Both the position numbers and the translations under genes were made by a program. 64,000 nt of DNA. Origin: Chitinophaga sp. Lineage in GTDB: Bacteria; Bacteroidota; Bacteroidia; Chitinophagales; Chitinophagaceae. Positions 27,601 to 35,400 of this stretch are shown one piece after another. The stretch covers positions 124,001-188,000 of the forward strand of contig NZ_JAFAIX010000004.1 in assembly GCF_019236475.1 (NCBI RefSeq), written 5' to 3'. The stretch's first letter is position 1, and each line of letters starts with the position of its first letter. The notes under the pieces are model-generated. The model saw only the letters and a list, made by a program, of their open reading frames with translations. It searched no databases and had not been told where the DNA came from.

Positions 27601-28067
27601 ATATCTATGCTAAAATGTTTGATACCGGTGCTAATCCAGAAACGGATAACCAATGGCGTTATAACGAAGTAGTGAAAGGGCTGAAAAACTATGTAGGTAC
27701 CGGTGTGAAAGTAGTTAGCGGCGACGTTACCTACGACAAAAACGGTACTATCGTTAAAGATACCCGTCAATATGCACCAAATGATGTTCCTGTGAGTTAC
27801 CAGGCGTATACGCGCAGATGGGGTAATTCTTATGAGAATGGCGTCATGAAAAAGAGTTTTGTAAAAGTGCGTGAAATCTCTGTAGGATATAATATTCCAC
27901 AAGCATGGTTCGGTAAATCAGGTATTAAAAATGCTGCTGTGGCATTGACTGGACAAAACCTGTTCCTCTTCACTGGCTTCAAATTCTCCGATCCAGATGT
28001 GGATACGGAGAACATGAATGCTCCTGCACAACGAATGGTAGGTTTTAACGTTAAGGTGGGCTTCTAA
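24696..28067 (+). CDS. SusC/RagA-family TonB-dependent outer-membrane transporter with STN domain
   Basis: The protein has 1123 residues. A signal peptide (about 1-24, ending TVYAQ) is followed by an STN signalling domain (about 30-98, VIDALKAITRVYKADFVYDPQVV). Then come a carboxypeptidase-D-like regulatory domain (about 107-190), a plug (about 200-315, including VVVTALGVKREEKALGYAVQSV and AALYGARGAAGAVMI) and a beta-barrel to the end, closing on VGFNVKVGF. The STN domain lets the loaded receptor signal through FecR to the divergent ECF sigma factor. It works with the SusD protein encoded 12 bases downstream. The linked beta-glucosidase suggests a beta-glucoside or glycan substrate (inference). 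Confidence 0.96.
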   Translation: MTLRYFKRLLVVLLLAATSTVYAQKTVPVIDALKAITRVYKADFVYDPQVVKTKTTTYNISNFSGKSLEDVLKGVLYPNDLVFLYVKPNYYTIVEKDRVGEYQSSPKKLTDENSQATASTNQKVKVSGVVSDATQPIPSAMVMEKGSSTGAVTKPDGSYTITVSGPQAILVFSSIGYGSREELVGDRTSIDVQLQEVRKELGEVVVTALGVKREEKALGYAVQSVKGTNMQTVKGVDVGTSLTGQVSGLTVKNSTEFNGTPKLEMRGETPLLVIDGVPYGNMTLRDIPTDDIESINMLKGPTAAALYGARGAAGAVMISTKRSKEDRLTVDVNSNTMFNLGYLAIPKVQSSYGHGLDGKIATDYVWGPKLDIGQTATQWNPITKKNEDMPLVSSGKNNLKNFLQTGLITNNSVSVTKGGKNGFFRAGLNHIYNKGQFPNQKLNIINYTMSGDLKAGDKFSLESHMGYTRTTAPQLWGSSYDQQGYIYQILMWTGPDYDIRQYKDYWVTPNIKQNWLYNAWYDNPYLIAYEKLRSTEQNKLNASLIMNYNFTKDLKLMFRNGYDYYKNEDIIQNPAGINSTRGMTIGNTFPFDFSGKGLYGQNQSWGNSINSDLLLTYNKQVGKWNIDALGGASIFYYKQREQGAKTRNGLAVPGWYSLANAVPSTTAGVDGIINTYGTWAKQTNSVYAKASLSWNSAVFLDVTGRNDWSSTQDESARSYFYPSVATSVLMSEFIQMPRWIDMWKVRGSWTMTKTPLDVYANNLAYTINNSWGTISATTPNNLAGSNLLPATTRTWEFGTAAYLFNKRLHVDLAYFTKLYYNTQIQQTLAPSSGYATTLINTNETAARRGVEVTLDGTVMKKGKFQWNSMLNFSTQHKYYVDIDPVYSAKNLWTKEGGRMDVVAYTQKALRDPQGNVIHQNGMPLLSTYTQQYGLSDPDFVFGFINNFNYGNWNLGITIDGRIGGVMYDYIYAKMFDTGANPETDNQWRYNEVVKGLKNYVGTGVKVVSGDVTYDKNGTIVKDTRQYAPNDVPVSYQAYTRRWGNSYENGVMKKSFVKVREISVGYNIPQAWFGKSGIKNAAVALTGQNLFLFTGFKFSDPDVDTENMNAPAQRMVGFNVKVGF

Positions 28068-28079
28068 AATTTTACAAAC

Positions 28080-29621
28080 ATGACTAAGCATATTTCTAAA
28101 ATATCTATTCTTGCAGCATTGGTGACTGGTTTCAGTTTCACCAGTTGCACCAAAAAATTCGATAAGATCAACACCAACCCAGATAAGCCATCTACGGCGG
28201 CTTCGGAATGGTTGGCTACGAATATCCTGACTTCTGTTACATCAAAAGATATCTCCCAAGCAACAGGCTTTCGTCAGCCGTTTTCATTGGGTAAATATAT
28301 CAGTTGGACGGAGCTCGTGTCTGACTACCAATACAATAAACTGGCTAGAGTCGATTTTGCTAGATTACTGGTGCTGCGGGATGTAGACCCTATGATCAAG
28401 AACGCCAGTACCGCTGATCTGAAAACCACCTTTGACGGTTTTGGTCACTTTATCCGCGCATGGCAGTTTTTCCAAACTACGATGCAAGTGGGCGATATCC
28501 CTTACAGCCAGGCTATCCAAGGATCTTCAGGGGTTATTAAAGCAAAATATGATACACAGAAAGATGTATTCCTGGGTATCCTGAACGAACTGGATCAGGC
28601 AGATCAGCTTTTATCTAAGGGCGTGAATTTCACAGGCGATTTCATCTACCAAGGAAACGTGGATAAATGGAGAAGACTGGCCAACAGTTTCCAGCTCTAC
28701 GTACTGATCAATCTGTACAAGAAAACAGGAGATAAAGACCTGGATGTTATCAATAAATTCAAGACGGTAGCCGCTCGCCCGTTGATGCGCGATTTCAACG
28801 ATAACTTTGCGGTAACCTACACCGCCTCTGCTGGTTATTGTTACCCATGGAGCAGCACCCCGGCGCAGATCAACTCTTTCCTGGATTATCCGGTGCTTTC
28901 CAGCTACCTGATTGATCCAATGAAAGCGGGCGCAGATAAACGTTTGTTCTACATGGCAGAACCATCTCCAGCGCAGATCTTAGCAGGCCAAACTGCTTCA
29001 GACTACAACGCTTACCTAGGTATTGACCCTGCGGACGAATTAGGAACGATTGTTACCAACAAGAAAGCAGGTAAATCCTGTGCGGTAAACAAACGTTATG
29101 AAGAGCTGTACAATGCAGAACCAGTAGGCTTATTGAATTACTGGGATGTGCAGTTCATTCTGGCGGAAGCCACTGTTCGTGGCTGGATTTCCGGTACAGA
29201 TGCACAAACCTACTATGCGAATGGTATTAAGAGTCATATGAACTTCCTGGTGAAGTATACACCTGCGTCTTATACACATGGCATGGCAATGGATGATGCC
29301 TATATCAATGCATACCCTGCTACTGTGGCGCTCACAGGTACTACCGAAGATCAAATCAAACAGATCATTACACAGAAGTACATTGCAGGTTTCTTCCAGA
29401 ATTCCGATTTCAATGCATGGTATGAAAACAGACGTACCGGTTATCCGGCGTTTACGCTGAAACAGGCTACTAACCTGAATACGCCTGCTACCGTAATGCC
29501 ATTACGCTGGATGTATCCACAGAAAGAGTTGGATTATAACTCAGACAATGTTACCAGTGCAGTAAATGCCCAATATGGCGGATTTGATGACGCTAACCAG
29601 GTAATGTGGTTGCTTAAATAA
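28080..29621 (+). CDS. SusD/RagB-family surface lipoprotein
   Basis: The protein has 513 residues with lipobox FTSC (Cys23) and the helical TPR-like SusD fold (opening KKFDKINTNPDKPSTAASEWL, later QNSDFNAWYENRRTGYPAF). It belongs to the SusD/RagB-like branch with the short N-terminal NTNPD motif, which binds glycans or peptides at the lid of SusC. It is the last gene of this transcript, followed 15 bases later by a strong terminator. Confidence 0.94.
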   Translation: MTKHISKISILAALVTGFSFTSCTKKFDKINTNPDKPSTAASEWLATNILTSVTSKDISQATGFRQPFSLGKYISWTELVSDYQYNKLARVDFARLLVLRDVDPMIKNASTADLKTTFDGFGHFIRAWQFFQTTMQVGDIPYSQAIQGSSGVIKAKYDTQKDVFLGILNELDQADQLLSKGVNFTGDFIYQGNVDKWRRLANSFQLYVLINLYKKTGDKDLDVINKFKTVAARPLMRDFNDNFAVTYTASAGYCYPWSSTPAQINSFLDYPVLSSYLIDPMKAGADKRLFYMAEPSPAQILAGQTASDYNAYLGIDPADELGTIVTNKKAGKSCAVNKRYEELYNAEPVGLLNYWDVQFILAEATVRGWISGTDAQTYYANGIKSHMNFLVKYTPASYTHGMAMDDAYINAYPATVALTGTTEDQIKQIITQKYIAGFFQNSDFNAWYENRRTGYPAFTLKQATNLNTPATVMPLRWMYPQKELDYNSDNVTSAVNAQYGGFDDANQVMWLLK

Positions 29622-29636
29622 TATGTTATTTGAAAT

Positions 29637-29675
29637 ATAAAGAAACCATCTCTTTTTCAGAGATGGTTTCTTTAT
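29637..29675. terminator. Intrinsic terminator after SusD, two-way
   Basis: A perfect 17-bp stem pairs 29637-29653 with 29659-29675 around the loop TTTTC; the right arm ends TTTCTTTAT. It lies between the susD stop and the stop of the convergent deacetylase gene at 29685. Confidence 0.88.
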
Positions 29676-29684
29676 TATGGACGG

Positions 29685-30617
29685 TTATTCCCGGATCGTA
29701 CTTTTATCCTTCAATGCAATTGCTGCAATTTCATCTTTTCGCTTAAAAGTAACACCATTATGCCCTTGCATATATTTTATTAGATCGGCTGTAACCTTCA
29801 CCATTTGGGGAGTACCGCCTATACGATCATGAAAGCTAATCGACATCTGTCTTCTTTTCACCTTGCTTTCCTGATAAAGCTGATCAAATTCTGCTTTTAC
29901 CTGGTTAAAAAATTGATCGACAGAAAAGTGCTTACCTTCTATGAGGAGTATATCATTATTGCGTAAGGTGTACGGAACCACTGCAAAGTCTTTATTGTTG
30001 ACTTGTATTATAAAGGGTTCATCTCTGCTCAAATCGTCGATATGATATTTGAATCCTAGTTCCTGAAGGATTTTCAAGGTGTTTTCGCCACGCCGTAGCC
30101 AGTTGGCATTATAGCCTACAGGATTAAACCCGGTGGCTGCTTTTATTGCATCCACACCATCTTTTATGAATTTTTTCTCCTCTTCATAGGAGAGGTTATA
30201 TTGTGAGCTCCAGTTCATACCATGAGCGGCTGCTTCATGTCCGCGATTTACTATTTCCTTTGCCAGGGAAGGGTTTTTAATGACTGCGGAACCTACCATA
30301 TGCGAGGTGACTTTGATACCCAGCATATCCCAGTTGTCCAGCATACGAGGGATACCTTCTTTAAAACCATACTCATACCAGGTTTCTGCAGGAAGGTCTT
30401 TATATCCTGGTTGCATGTTTTGGGGAAACGGGCTTTCCGCATGTATTGGTTGTCCACCTGCTTCAAATTGCATGGAAACGGAAACTATTAACCGAGAACC
30501 ATCTGCCCATTTACTTTCCGTCTTTTCTGATATAACTGGTAAAGCCCCCAAAGGGTTGACCATCCCTGCTAAACCTATGATACTACTTTGTTTTATGAAA
30601 TTGCGCCTGGTGTTCAT
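29685..30617 (-). CDS. Tat-exported polysaccharide deacetylase-like protein
   Basis: The likely start is MNTRRNFIKQSS at 30617. A six-residue longer frame starts at 30635, but the twin-arginine motif RRNFIK sits best right after the later Met. Residues about 60-300 form a NodB-type (beta/alpha) barrel of the allantoinase/PuuE-like branch: GIPRMLDNWDMLGIKVTSHMVG, NRGHEAAAHGMNWSSQ with the metal-binding HxxxxH-like positions, and GFNPVGYNANWLRRGENTLKILQELGFKY. The C-terminal SISFHDRIGGTP supplies the late histidine. It probably removes acyl or amide groups from a carbohydrate-related substrate in the periplasm. It is convergent with SusD. Confidence 0.82.
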   Translation of the reverse strand: MNTRRNFIKQSSIIGLAGMVNPLGALPVISEKTESKWADGSRLIVSVSMQFEAGGQPIHAESPFPQNMQPGYKDLPAETWYEYGFKEGIPRMLDNWDMLGIKVTSHMVGSAVIKNPSLAKEIVNRGHEAAAHGMNWSSQYNLSYEEEKKFIKDGVDAIKAATGFNPVGYNANWLRRGENTLKILQELGFKYHIDDLSRDEPFIIQVNNKDFAVVPYTLRNNDILLIEGKHFSVDQFFNQVKAEFDQLYQESKVKRRQMSISFHDRIGGTPQMVKVTADLIKYMQGHNGVTFKRKDEIAAIALKDKSTIRE

Positions 30618-30647
30618 TTTTACATTTTTACCCATGAGATACTATTC

Positions 30648-30673
30648 TTTGCATGCAAATTTCAGCATATGCT
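30648..30673. promoter_or_regulatory. Two adjacent palindromes upstream of the deacetylase
   Basis: TTTGCATGCAAA (30648-30659) and AGCATATGCT (30664-30673) are perfect palindromes four bases apart. They lie 31 bases before the deacetylase start and could be an operator. The divergent large secreted protein starts 215 bases away. Confidence 0.4.
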
Positions 30674-30887
30674 CCTGCCTGGAAATTGTAAAAAATGGTG
30701 ATTTATTGGTATAATCATGGGATAAGGATGTAGGTACTTTACCGATGGTAGAAAATATTGTATCAATAAGGGTCAATATAAAGGCGATTTATTCCTCCAC
30801 GTTCGATTAGCTTCGCCTTTCAAAGCCTAAACAGGCTGATTTTATTAGGTTGCTGTATATTATCGATAGGAATTAAATTTTTCATTA

Positions 30888-33434
30888 ATGAGTTCGAATG
30901 GGTTCAAACAGGTGGTTTTCCTGTTGTCACTACTCTTATGCGCAGTAGGTCTGCATGCACAGTCAATCCGGCTGGAGACCAAATATGCCATTTTTACAAT
31001 CGATAGCAAAGGTTTTATATCGAGTATCAAGAATAAAAAAACTGGACAGGATTATTGTCCTAAAGGGCATCGTTCGGCGTTAATGAGTTTGTATGCGCAC
31101 AAAAAATATATCCTACCGGAGAAAGCGACCGCACTGAAACAAAAGAACCAGGTAATACTCAGTTACCCCAACGGTTCCGAAGCGACGATCAAAATGGATC
31201 AGCAACCGACTTATCTGCGACTCCAACTCTTGTCTCTTACCAAAAATGAAGGCATAGAGAATATAGTATGGGGGCCATATAAGACTACCATTTCCACATT
31301 GATTGGAGATGTAATAGGCGTAGTGCGGAGTAAAGAATTTGCCTTTGGTTTATTGGGCCTGGATGATAATACCACTGGTGGCCCTCCTAGTGAAGGCGAC
31401 TTGTCTTTCATGTATTATTTCATTCACACTCCGGATAGTGTAAAGTATCCGTTGCCAGCTCATTTGAAAGAAGGGCAGACGTTTAGTATAGGTGGAGATG
31501 GTGTAAATGATGTGGCCTTCTATTCGCAGCCAGAGGAATATTTCCGAATGAATTATGGCAATGGTGCCAAGCTGGAACCAGCTTTTGGTGCTACTATCTG
31601 TATGCATTCAAGAAATAGGCGCAAAGAGCAAATGATCCGTTTCCCTGATTACCCGGATGGGGTGGAAGGGAAAGCCAATTCTGCTCGCTACCAATTAGTG
31701 ACGCCGGTGGATGTGGATTATATCGGTTCTGCCGTGGCGTTGTATGCCTGCCCGGATTCCCTTGGATTGAATACGATTGAATCTATTGTATTGAAAGAAG
31801 ACTTACCGCATCCGAAAATAGATGGTAAGTGGATTAAAGATCCTGCTGCCTACCGCCCTGATATAGCCTGGTGGGGGCCGCATGATAGCCTCGCAGCCTA
31901 TGCGAATCAACTGAACATCAAAGGTGTCCAAGATGAAGGATGGGGAGAATATTATCCAAATCCTAATAATCGCTGGAAGAATAAAAAAATTAGTTTTAAC
32001 GGGAGACAAGCGATGCCCATACCTACTTTCGGTACTCAAATGAAGGACCAGGGCATCCGCTATGGCTTGCATACGCTTTGCGAATTCCTCCAACCAGATG
32101 ATAACAGTGATGTTTCGCCGGTGCCGAGTGATAGTCTGGCTATTATGCAGCGCACAGTGCTTACCAAAGCGCTCTCTCCGACAGATACCATCATCACGGT
32201 GGCGGATACTGCTTATTTCAATGAATTTGGCGGTTGGGAAGGTAACCACACCAATGTCCTGAAAATTGGAAAGGAACTGATTGAATATGATGGTATCACG
32301 CATACCGCGCCGTATACTTTCCTCAAAGTAAAACGGGGCTTCCATAATACGGTTCGCGGTAGTTATCCAGCCGGTACCACCATCGTGAAACTACAACCTA
32401 ACTGTTACCGGGGCTTTGCGCCAGACATACATTTACAAGATGTTTATGCAGATTATTATGGTAAATGGCTCACAGAAGGAGGCATGGACTATATCGACTT
32501 CGACGGCCTAGAAAGCTGTATGTATCAAGGACACGGACAATACTCCTTCAAACGTTTCTTCCGCGGACTATTCGATAGCTATTACCGGAATGGTGGTAAA
32601 TACCTGCGGGTAATGGGTAGTGCCGTACAAGAAGGTAATTGGCACTATATGAGTGTTTGTAATGTGGGTGGAGGAGATCATATGTTCAGTCCAGTAAAGA
32701 ATAAATGGGGTATTGAAGGAAAGGATATGCGTTATGTGTTTGAAAGCAGCTATTTCCCTGCCACATTTGGTATCCAGGATTATCAGGCAGATTGGAGTCT
32801 CTACGATGCAGAAAACCTGGAGGCCAAATCCATTGGTTGGAATGCTACTTATATGCTGGGCCTGAGCCAACAAACGGTGGAAGCCAGTGCGGAAAAAGCA
32901 GCGATCTTCCATGCATTTCACACCTGGGAAGAGGCCCGTGCTGCTAATAAATTCAGCAATGCACTGAAAGAAAAACTCAAAAACCTGGATTATAAATTCC
33001 ATTTGGAAAAGACTGGTACAAAGGATTTCCTATTGTATCCGATCAAAGAATACAGAGCAACTGAACTTTACACTTCAGCAGGTACATCTTTACAAATAGA
33101 GAATCCTTATAATACACAAGCACTAGAATTCTCCATTAAAATCACCGGACCTAAAGAGGCCACTATAGAAGGTTTTACCATAGTGCTGCCTGATGGTACC
33201 AAACTGCTCATTGATAAAACGCTGTCTGCTGGTCAATATGTTATTCTCAAAAAAGGACAACTGTATATAGCAGATAAAGGGCGTAAGCCACTGGAGCAGA
33301 TAGCTGTCAATAAAAAAATGCATATTTTGAAAGGTAAAAACACCTTCAAAGTGGCAGCAAACCATCCTCCTCACAATGACAAAACCGGCTTCGAACTGGT
33401 GATTCCTATGATCGGGGAACCATCCAAATTCTGA
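30888..33434 (+). CDS. Secreted glycoside-hydrolase-like protein of uncertain family
   Basis: The protein has 848 residues with a signal peptide (about 1-24, GLHAQ). The N-terminal region (about 28-300) is beta-rich, like the galactose-mutarotase-type domain preceding many TIM-barrel glycosidases (YAIFTIDSKGFISSIKNKKTG). The middle (about 305-700) reads as a TIM barrel (IAWWGPHDSLAAYANQLNIKG, GGMDYIDFDGLESCMYQGHGQYS, YLRVMGSAVQEGNWHY). It is interrupted by a small beta insert (about 430-500) of the LIEYDGI...FLKVKRGFHNT type. The Asp residues of DYIDFDG are catalytic candidates. The C-terminus is a beta-sandwich. I cannot name the GH family. It lies 3 bases before an aldo/keto reductase gene. 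Confidence 0.7.
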   Translation: MSSNGFKQVVFLLSLLLCAVGLHAQSIRLETKYAIFTIDSKGFISSIKNKKTGQDYCPKGHRSALMSLYAHKKYILPEKATALKQKNQVILSYPNGSEATIKMDQQPTYLRLQLLSLTKNEGIENIVWGPYKTTISTLIGDVIGVVRSKEFAFGLLGLDDNTTGGPPSEGDLSFMYYFIHTPDSVKYPLPAHLKEGQTFSIGGDGVNDVAFYSQPEEYFRMNYGNGAKLEPAFGATICMHSRNRRKEQMIRFPDYPDGVEGKANSARYQLVTPVDVDYIGSAVALYACPDSLGLNTIESIVLKEDLPHPKIDGKWIKDPAAYRPDIAWWGPHDSLAAYANQLNIKGVQDEGWGEYYPNPNNRWKNKKISFNGRQAMPIPTFGTQMKDQGIRYGLHTLCEFLQPDDNSDVSPVPSDSLAIMQRTVLTKALSPTDTIITVADTAYFNEFGGWEGNHTNVLKIGKELIEYDGITHTAPYTFLKVKRGFHNTVRGSYPAGTTIVKLQPNCYRGFAPDIHLQDVYADYYGKWLTEGGMDYIDFDGLESCMYQGHGQYSFKRFFRGLFDSYYRNGGKYLRVMGSAVQEGNWHYMSVCNVGGGDHMFSPVKNKWGIEGKDMRYVFESSYFPATFGIQDYQADWSLYDAENLEAKSIGWNATYMLGLSQQTVEASAEKAAIFHAFHTWEEARAANKFSNALKEKLKNLDYKFHLEKTGTKDFLLYPIKEYRATELYTSAGTSLQIENPYNTQALEFSIKITGPKEATIEGFTIVLPDGTKLLIDKTLSAGQYVILKKGQLYIADKGRKPLEQIAVNKKMHILKGKNTFKVAANHPPHNDKTGFELVIPMIGEPSKF

Positions 33435-33437
33435 TAG

Positions 33438-34313
33438 ATGGATATCACTCGTATCATATTAGGAACGGCAGGGCTAGGAGGCGTATGGGGAAAAGTGGAT
33501 CCCGATACGGCAAGTCAAACTATTTTACGAGCACTTGAAAATGGAATAACAGCTATAGACACGGCTCCGGCTTATGGCGATGCGGAACTGTTGGTGGGCC
33601 ATGCCCTCCAACAGTGGTCTGGCCGGGTGCCCGTGATAAGTACGAAAGTAGGACGTCGAAAAACATATGCGGCAGATCATGCAGTATATGATTATTCAAA
33701 CGCCGCTATGAGGGAGAGTGTGCACAATTCACTACGTACCTTGGGCGTTCCAGCAGTGGATGTTTTATTCCTGCATGATCCAGAAGCGGTGCCAGTAGCG
33801 CAAATGCCGGAGGTGATGGAGGTAATGCAATCCCTAAAACAACAGGGCCTGGCTAAGAAAATTGGACTGGGAGGAAATATTCCTGCCTGTTTTGAGCCTT
33901 TTATGTCCAGCTTTGATGTGATCATGGAATTTAACAGGCTGAATGCCTGTAATGTGGCGGCTTTGAAAGAACGGCTTCCTTCCTGCCTTGCCAGGGGGAT
34001 GGCCTATTATGCCGCCAGTCCACTAAATATGGGGCTGTTGGGAAGGAATTTTGAAACTTGGCAGCAATATCCGCCAGCATGGTTAAGTAAAAAAAGCTTA
34101 GCGGTAGCGCAACAGTTACATCATATCGCAGTAATGAATGATATGACATTGCCTGCATTAGCGCAGCGTTTCCTACTAAATATTCCAATGGAATTTAATA
34201 TCGTGTTGGGGGCCTCCTCCGTCGCAGAGTTGGAGAATAGTCTTGCTGCTTTACGGGAAGGTCCCTTGGCGGAGGACTTGTATCGAACTATACTAACCTT
34301 TCTCTCAAAATAA
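33438..34313 (+). CDS. Aldo/keto reductase, sugar-dehydrogenase-like
   Basis: This 291-residue protein has an AKR (beta/alpha)8 barrel. ILGTAGLGGVWGKVD opens it, ITAIDTAPAYGDAELLVGHAL carries the catalytic Asp and Tyr (AYG), VPVISTKVGRR the Lys, and VDVLFLHDPE the histidine position. The opening resembles D-threo-aldose 1-dehydrogenase and L-fucose dehydrogenase types. There is no signal peptide, so it acts in the cytoplasm, probably oxidising or reducing a sugar released by the upstream hydrolase. It starts 3 bases after that gene and ends exactly at the stop of the convergent AraC gene. Confidence 0.88.
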   Translation: MDITRIILGTAGLGGVWGKVDPDTASQTILRALENGITAIDTAPAYGDAELLVGHALQQWSGRVPVISTKVGRRKTYAADHAVYDYSNAAMRESVHNSLRTLGVPAVDVLFLHDPEAVPVAQMPEVMEVMQSLKQQGLAKKIGLGGNIPACFEPFMSSFDVIMEFNRLNACNVAALKERLPSCLARGMAYYAASPLNMGLLGRNFETWQQYPPAWLSKKSLAVAQQLHHIAVMNDMTLPALAQRFLLNIPMEFNIVLGASSVAELENSLAALREGPLAEDLYRTILTFLSK

Positions 34314-35198
34314 TCATAAAGGAACAACCACCTTTGCGTGTTCACTGTATCGTTTGATGAAATCACGGGGAGACACGCCTTTGATGTCTTTAAAATGTTT
34401 GTTGAAATTCGAAATGTTGTTATACCCGCTGTCGTAGGCGGCTTCCGTCACATTATGGTGTCCTTCCAATAACAGCTTGGCTGCGTGTCCGATGCGTACT
34501 TCCTTTACAAAGTCGATCAGTGTACGATTGGTTTTACGTTTTAAGAAACGGCAGAAAGCGGCGGAGGACATAGGTATGAGATCTGCTACATCCTGTAAAA
34601 CGATCTCATTTCTGAAATTATTAAATATATAATCAAATACCTTATTGATCTTACTGGCTTCGCCGGAGGTTTCAACGGCGTTGAAGTAAGGAGAAGAAAG
34701 GATCTCTACGTGTTCCGAATGTGCCAGGAGATCCAATAATTGCAACATCAGTATAGCCCTGGTTAATCCTGATGTAGCCAACATTTCCTCCATAATCTTC
34801 TTGGCGGCGGTAATAGTGGGGCCTGTAAAAAGCAAGCCACTGGATGCTTTTTCGAAAAGTGTGAGTAGGAGTTTCGCTTCCGGTTTCTCCAGCAACTGTT
34901 TGCCAAGGAAATCAGGAAAAAAATGTATAACCGTGGCTAATGGTGGCCGCGTAGGATCTGCCAGTTGGTAATATTGCCAGCAGTGGGGGAGATAACTACC
35001 CAACAATACCAATTCAGTACCTTCAAAATCTCGTATATGATCGCCAATAAAGCGTTTGCCAATGCAGTTTTCTAGGAGGGCAATTTCAAAATTAACATGT
35101 GATTTTAGTGCCGTATACCTTTTGATCTCCAGAAATTCAGCCCTGACAGTAAAGGATTGGTCTGGTGGAAAGGTGAAGTTCTCATAAATGTACTGCAT
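34314..35198 (-). CDS. AraC-family transcriptional regulator
   Basis: The protein has 294 residues. An N-terminal cupin-like domain (about 1-150, HVNFEIALLENCIGKRFIGDHIRDFEGTELVLLGSYLPHCW) precedes a C-terminal double helix-turn-helix with VTEAAYDSGYNNISNFNKHFKDIKGVSPRDF. Proteins of this shape usually sense sugars. It is divergent from the 769-residue secreted protein (202-bp gap) and convergent with the aldo/keto reductase, so it probably controls these carbohydrate genes. Confidence 0.92.
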   Translation of the reverse strand: MQYIYENFTFPPDQSFTVRAEFLEIKRYTALKSHVNFEIALLENCIGKRFIGDHIRDFEGTELVLLGSYLPHCWQYYQLADPTRPPLATVIHFFPDFLGKQLLEKPEAKLLLTLFEKASSGLLFTGPTITAAKKIMEEMLATSGLTRAILMLQLLDLLAHSEHVEILSSPYFNAVETSGEASKINKVFDYIFNNFRNEIVLQDVADLIPMSSAAFCRFLKRKTNRTLIDFVKEVRIGHAAKLLLEGHHNVTEAAYDSGYNNISNFNKHFKDIKGVSPRDFIKRYSEHAKVVVPL

Positions 35199-35400
35199 AA
35201 CGATGTGGCATAGTCCTGGATTTAAAGGTAATGATTTTTAAATGGTTATCACTTTTAAGGAGGATGAACGGTTGTATTCATGCAAAAAAAGCATTGAAAT
35301 TGGTCAAATAATGGCTTGTAATAGGCAGGCATCCAGCAGAACTTCGCAGCACTTTAAGTAGGTTGTTGGTTAAATAAAGTAAAGAAGTTTAGAACAGACA

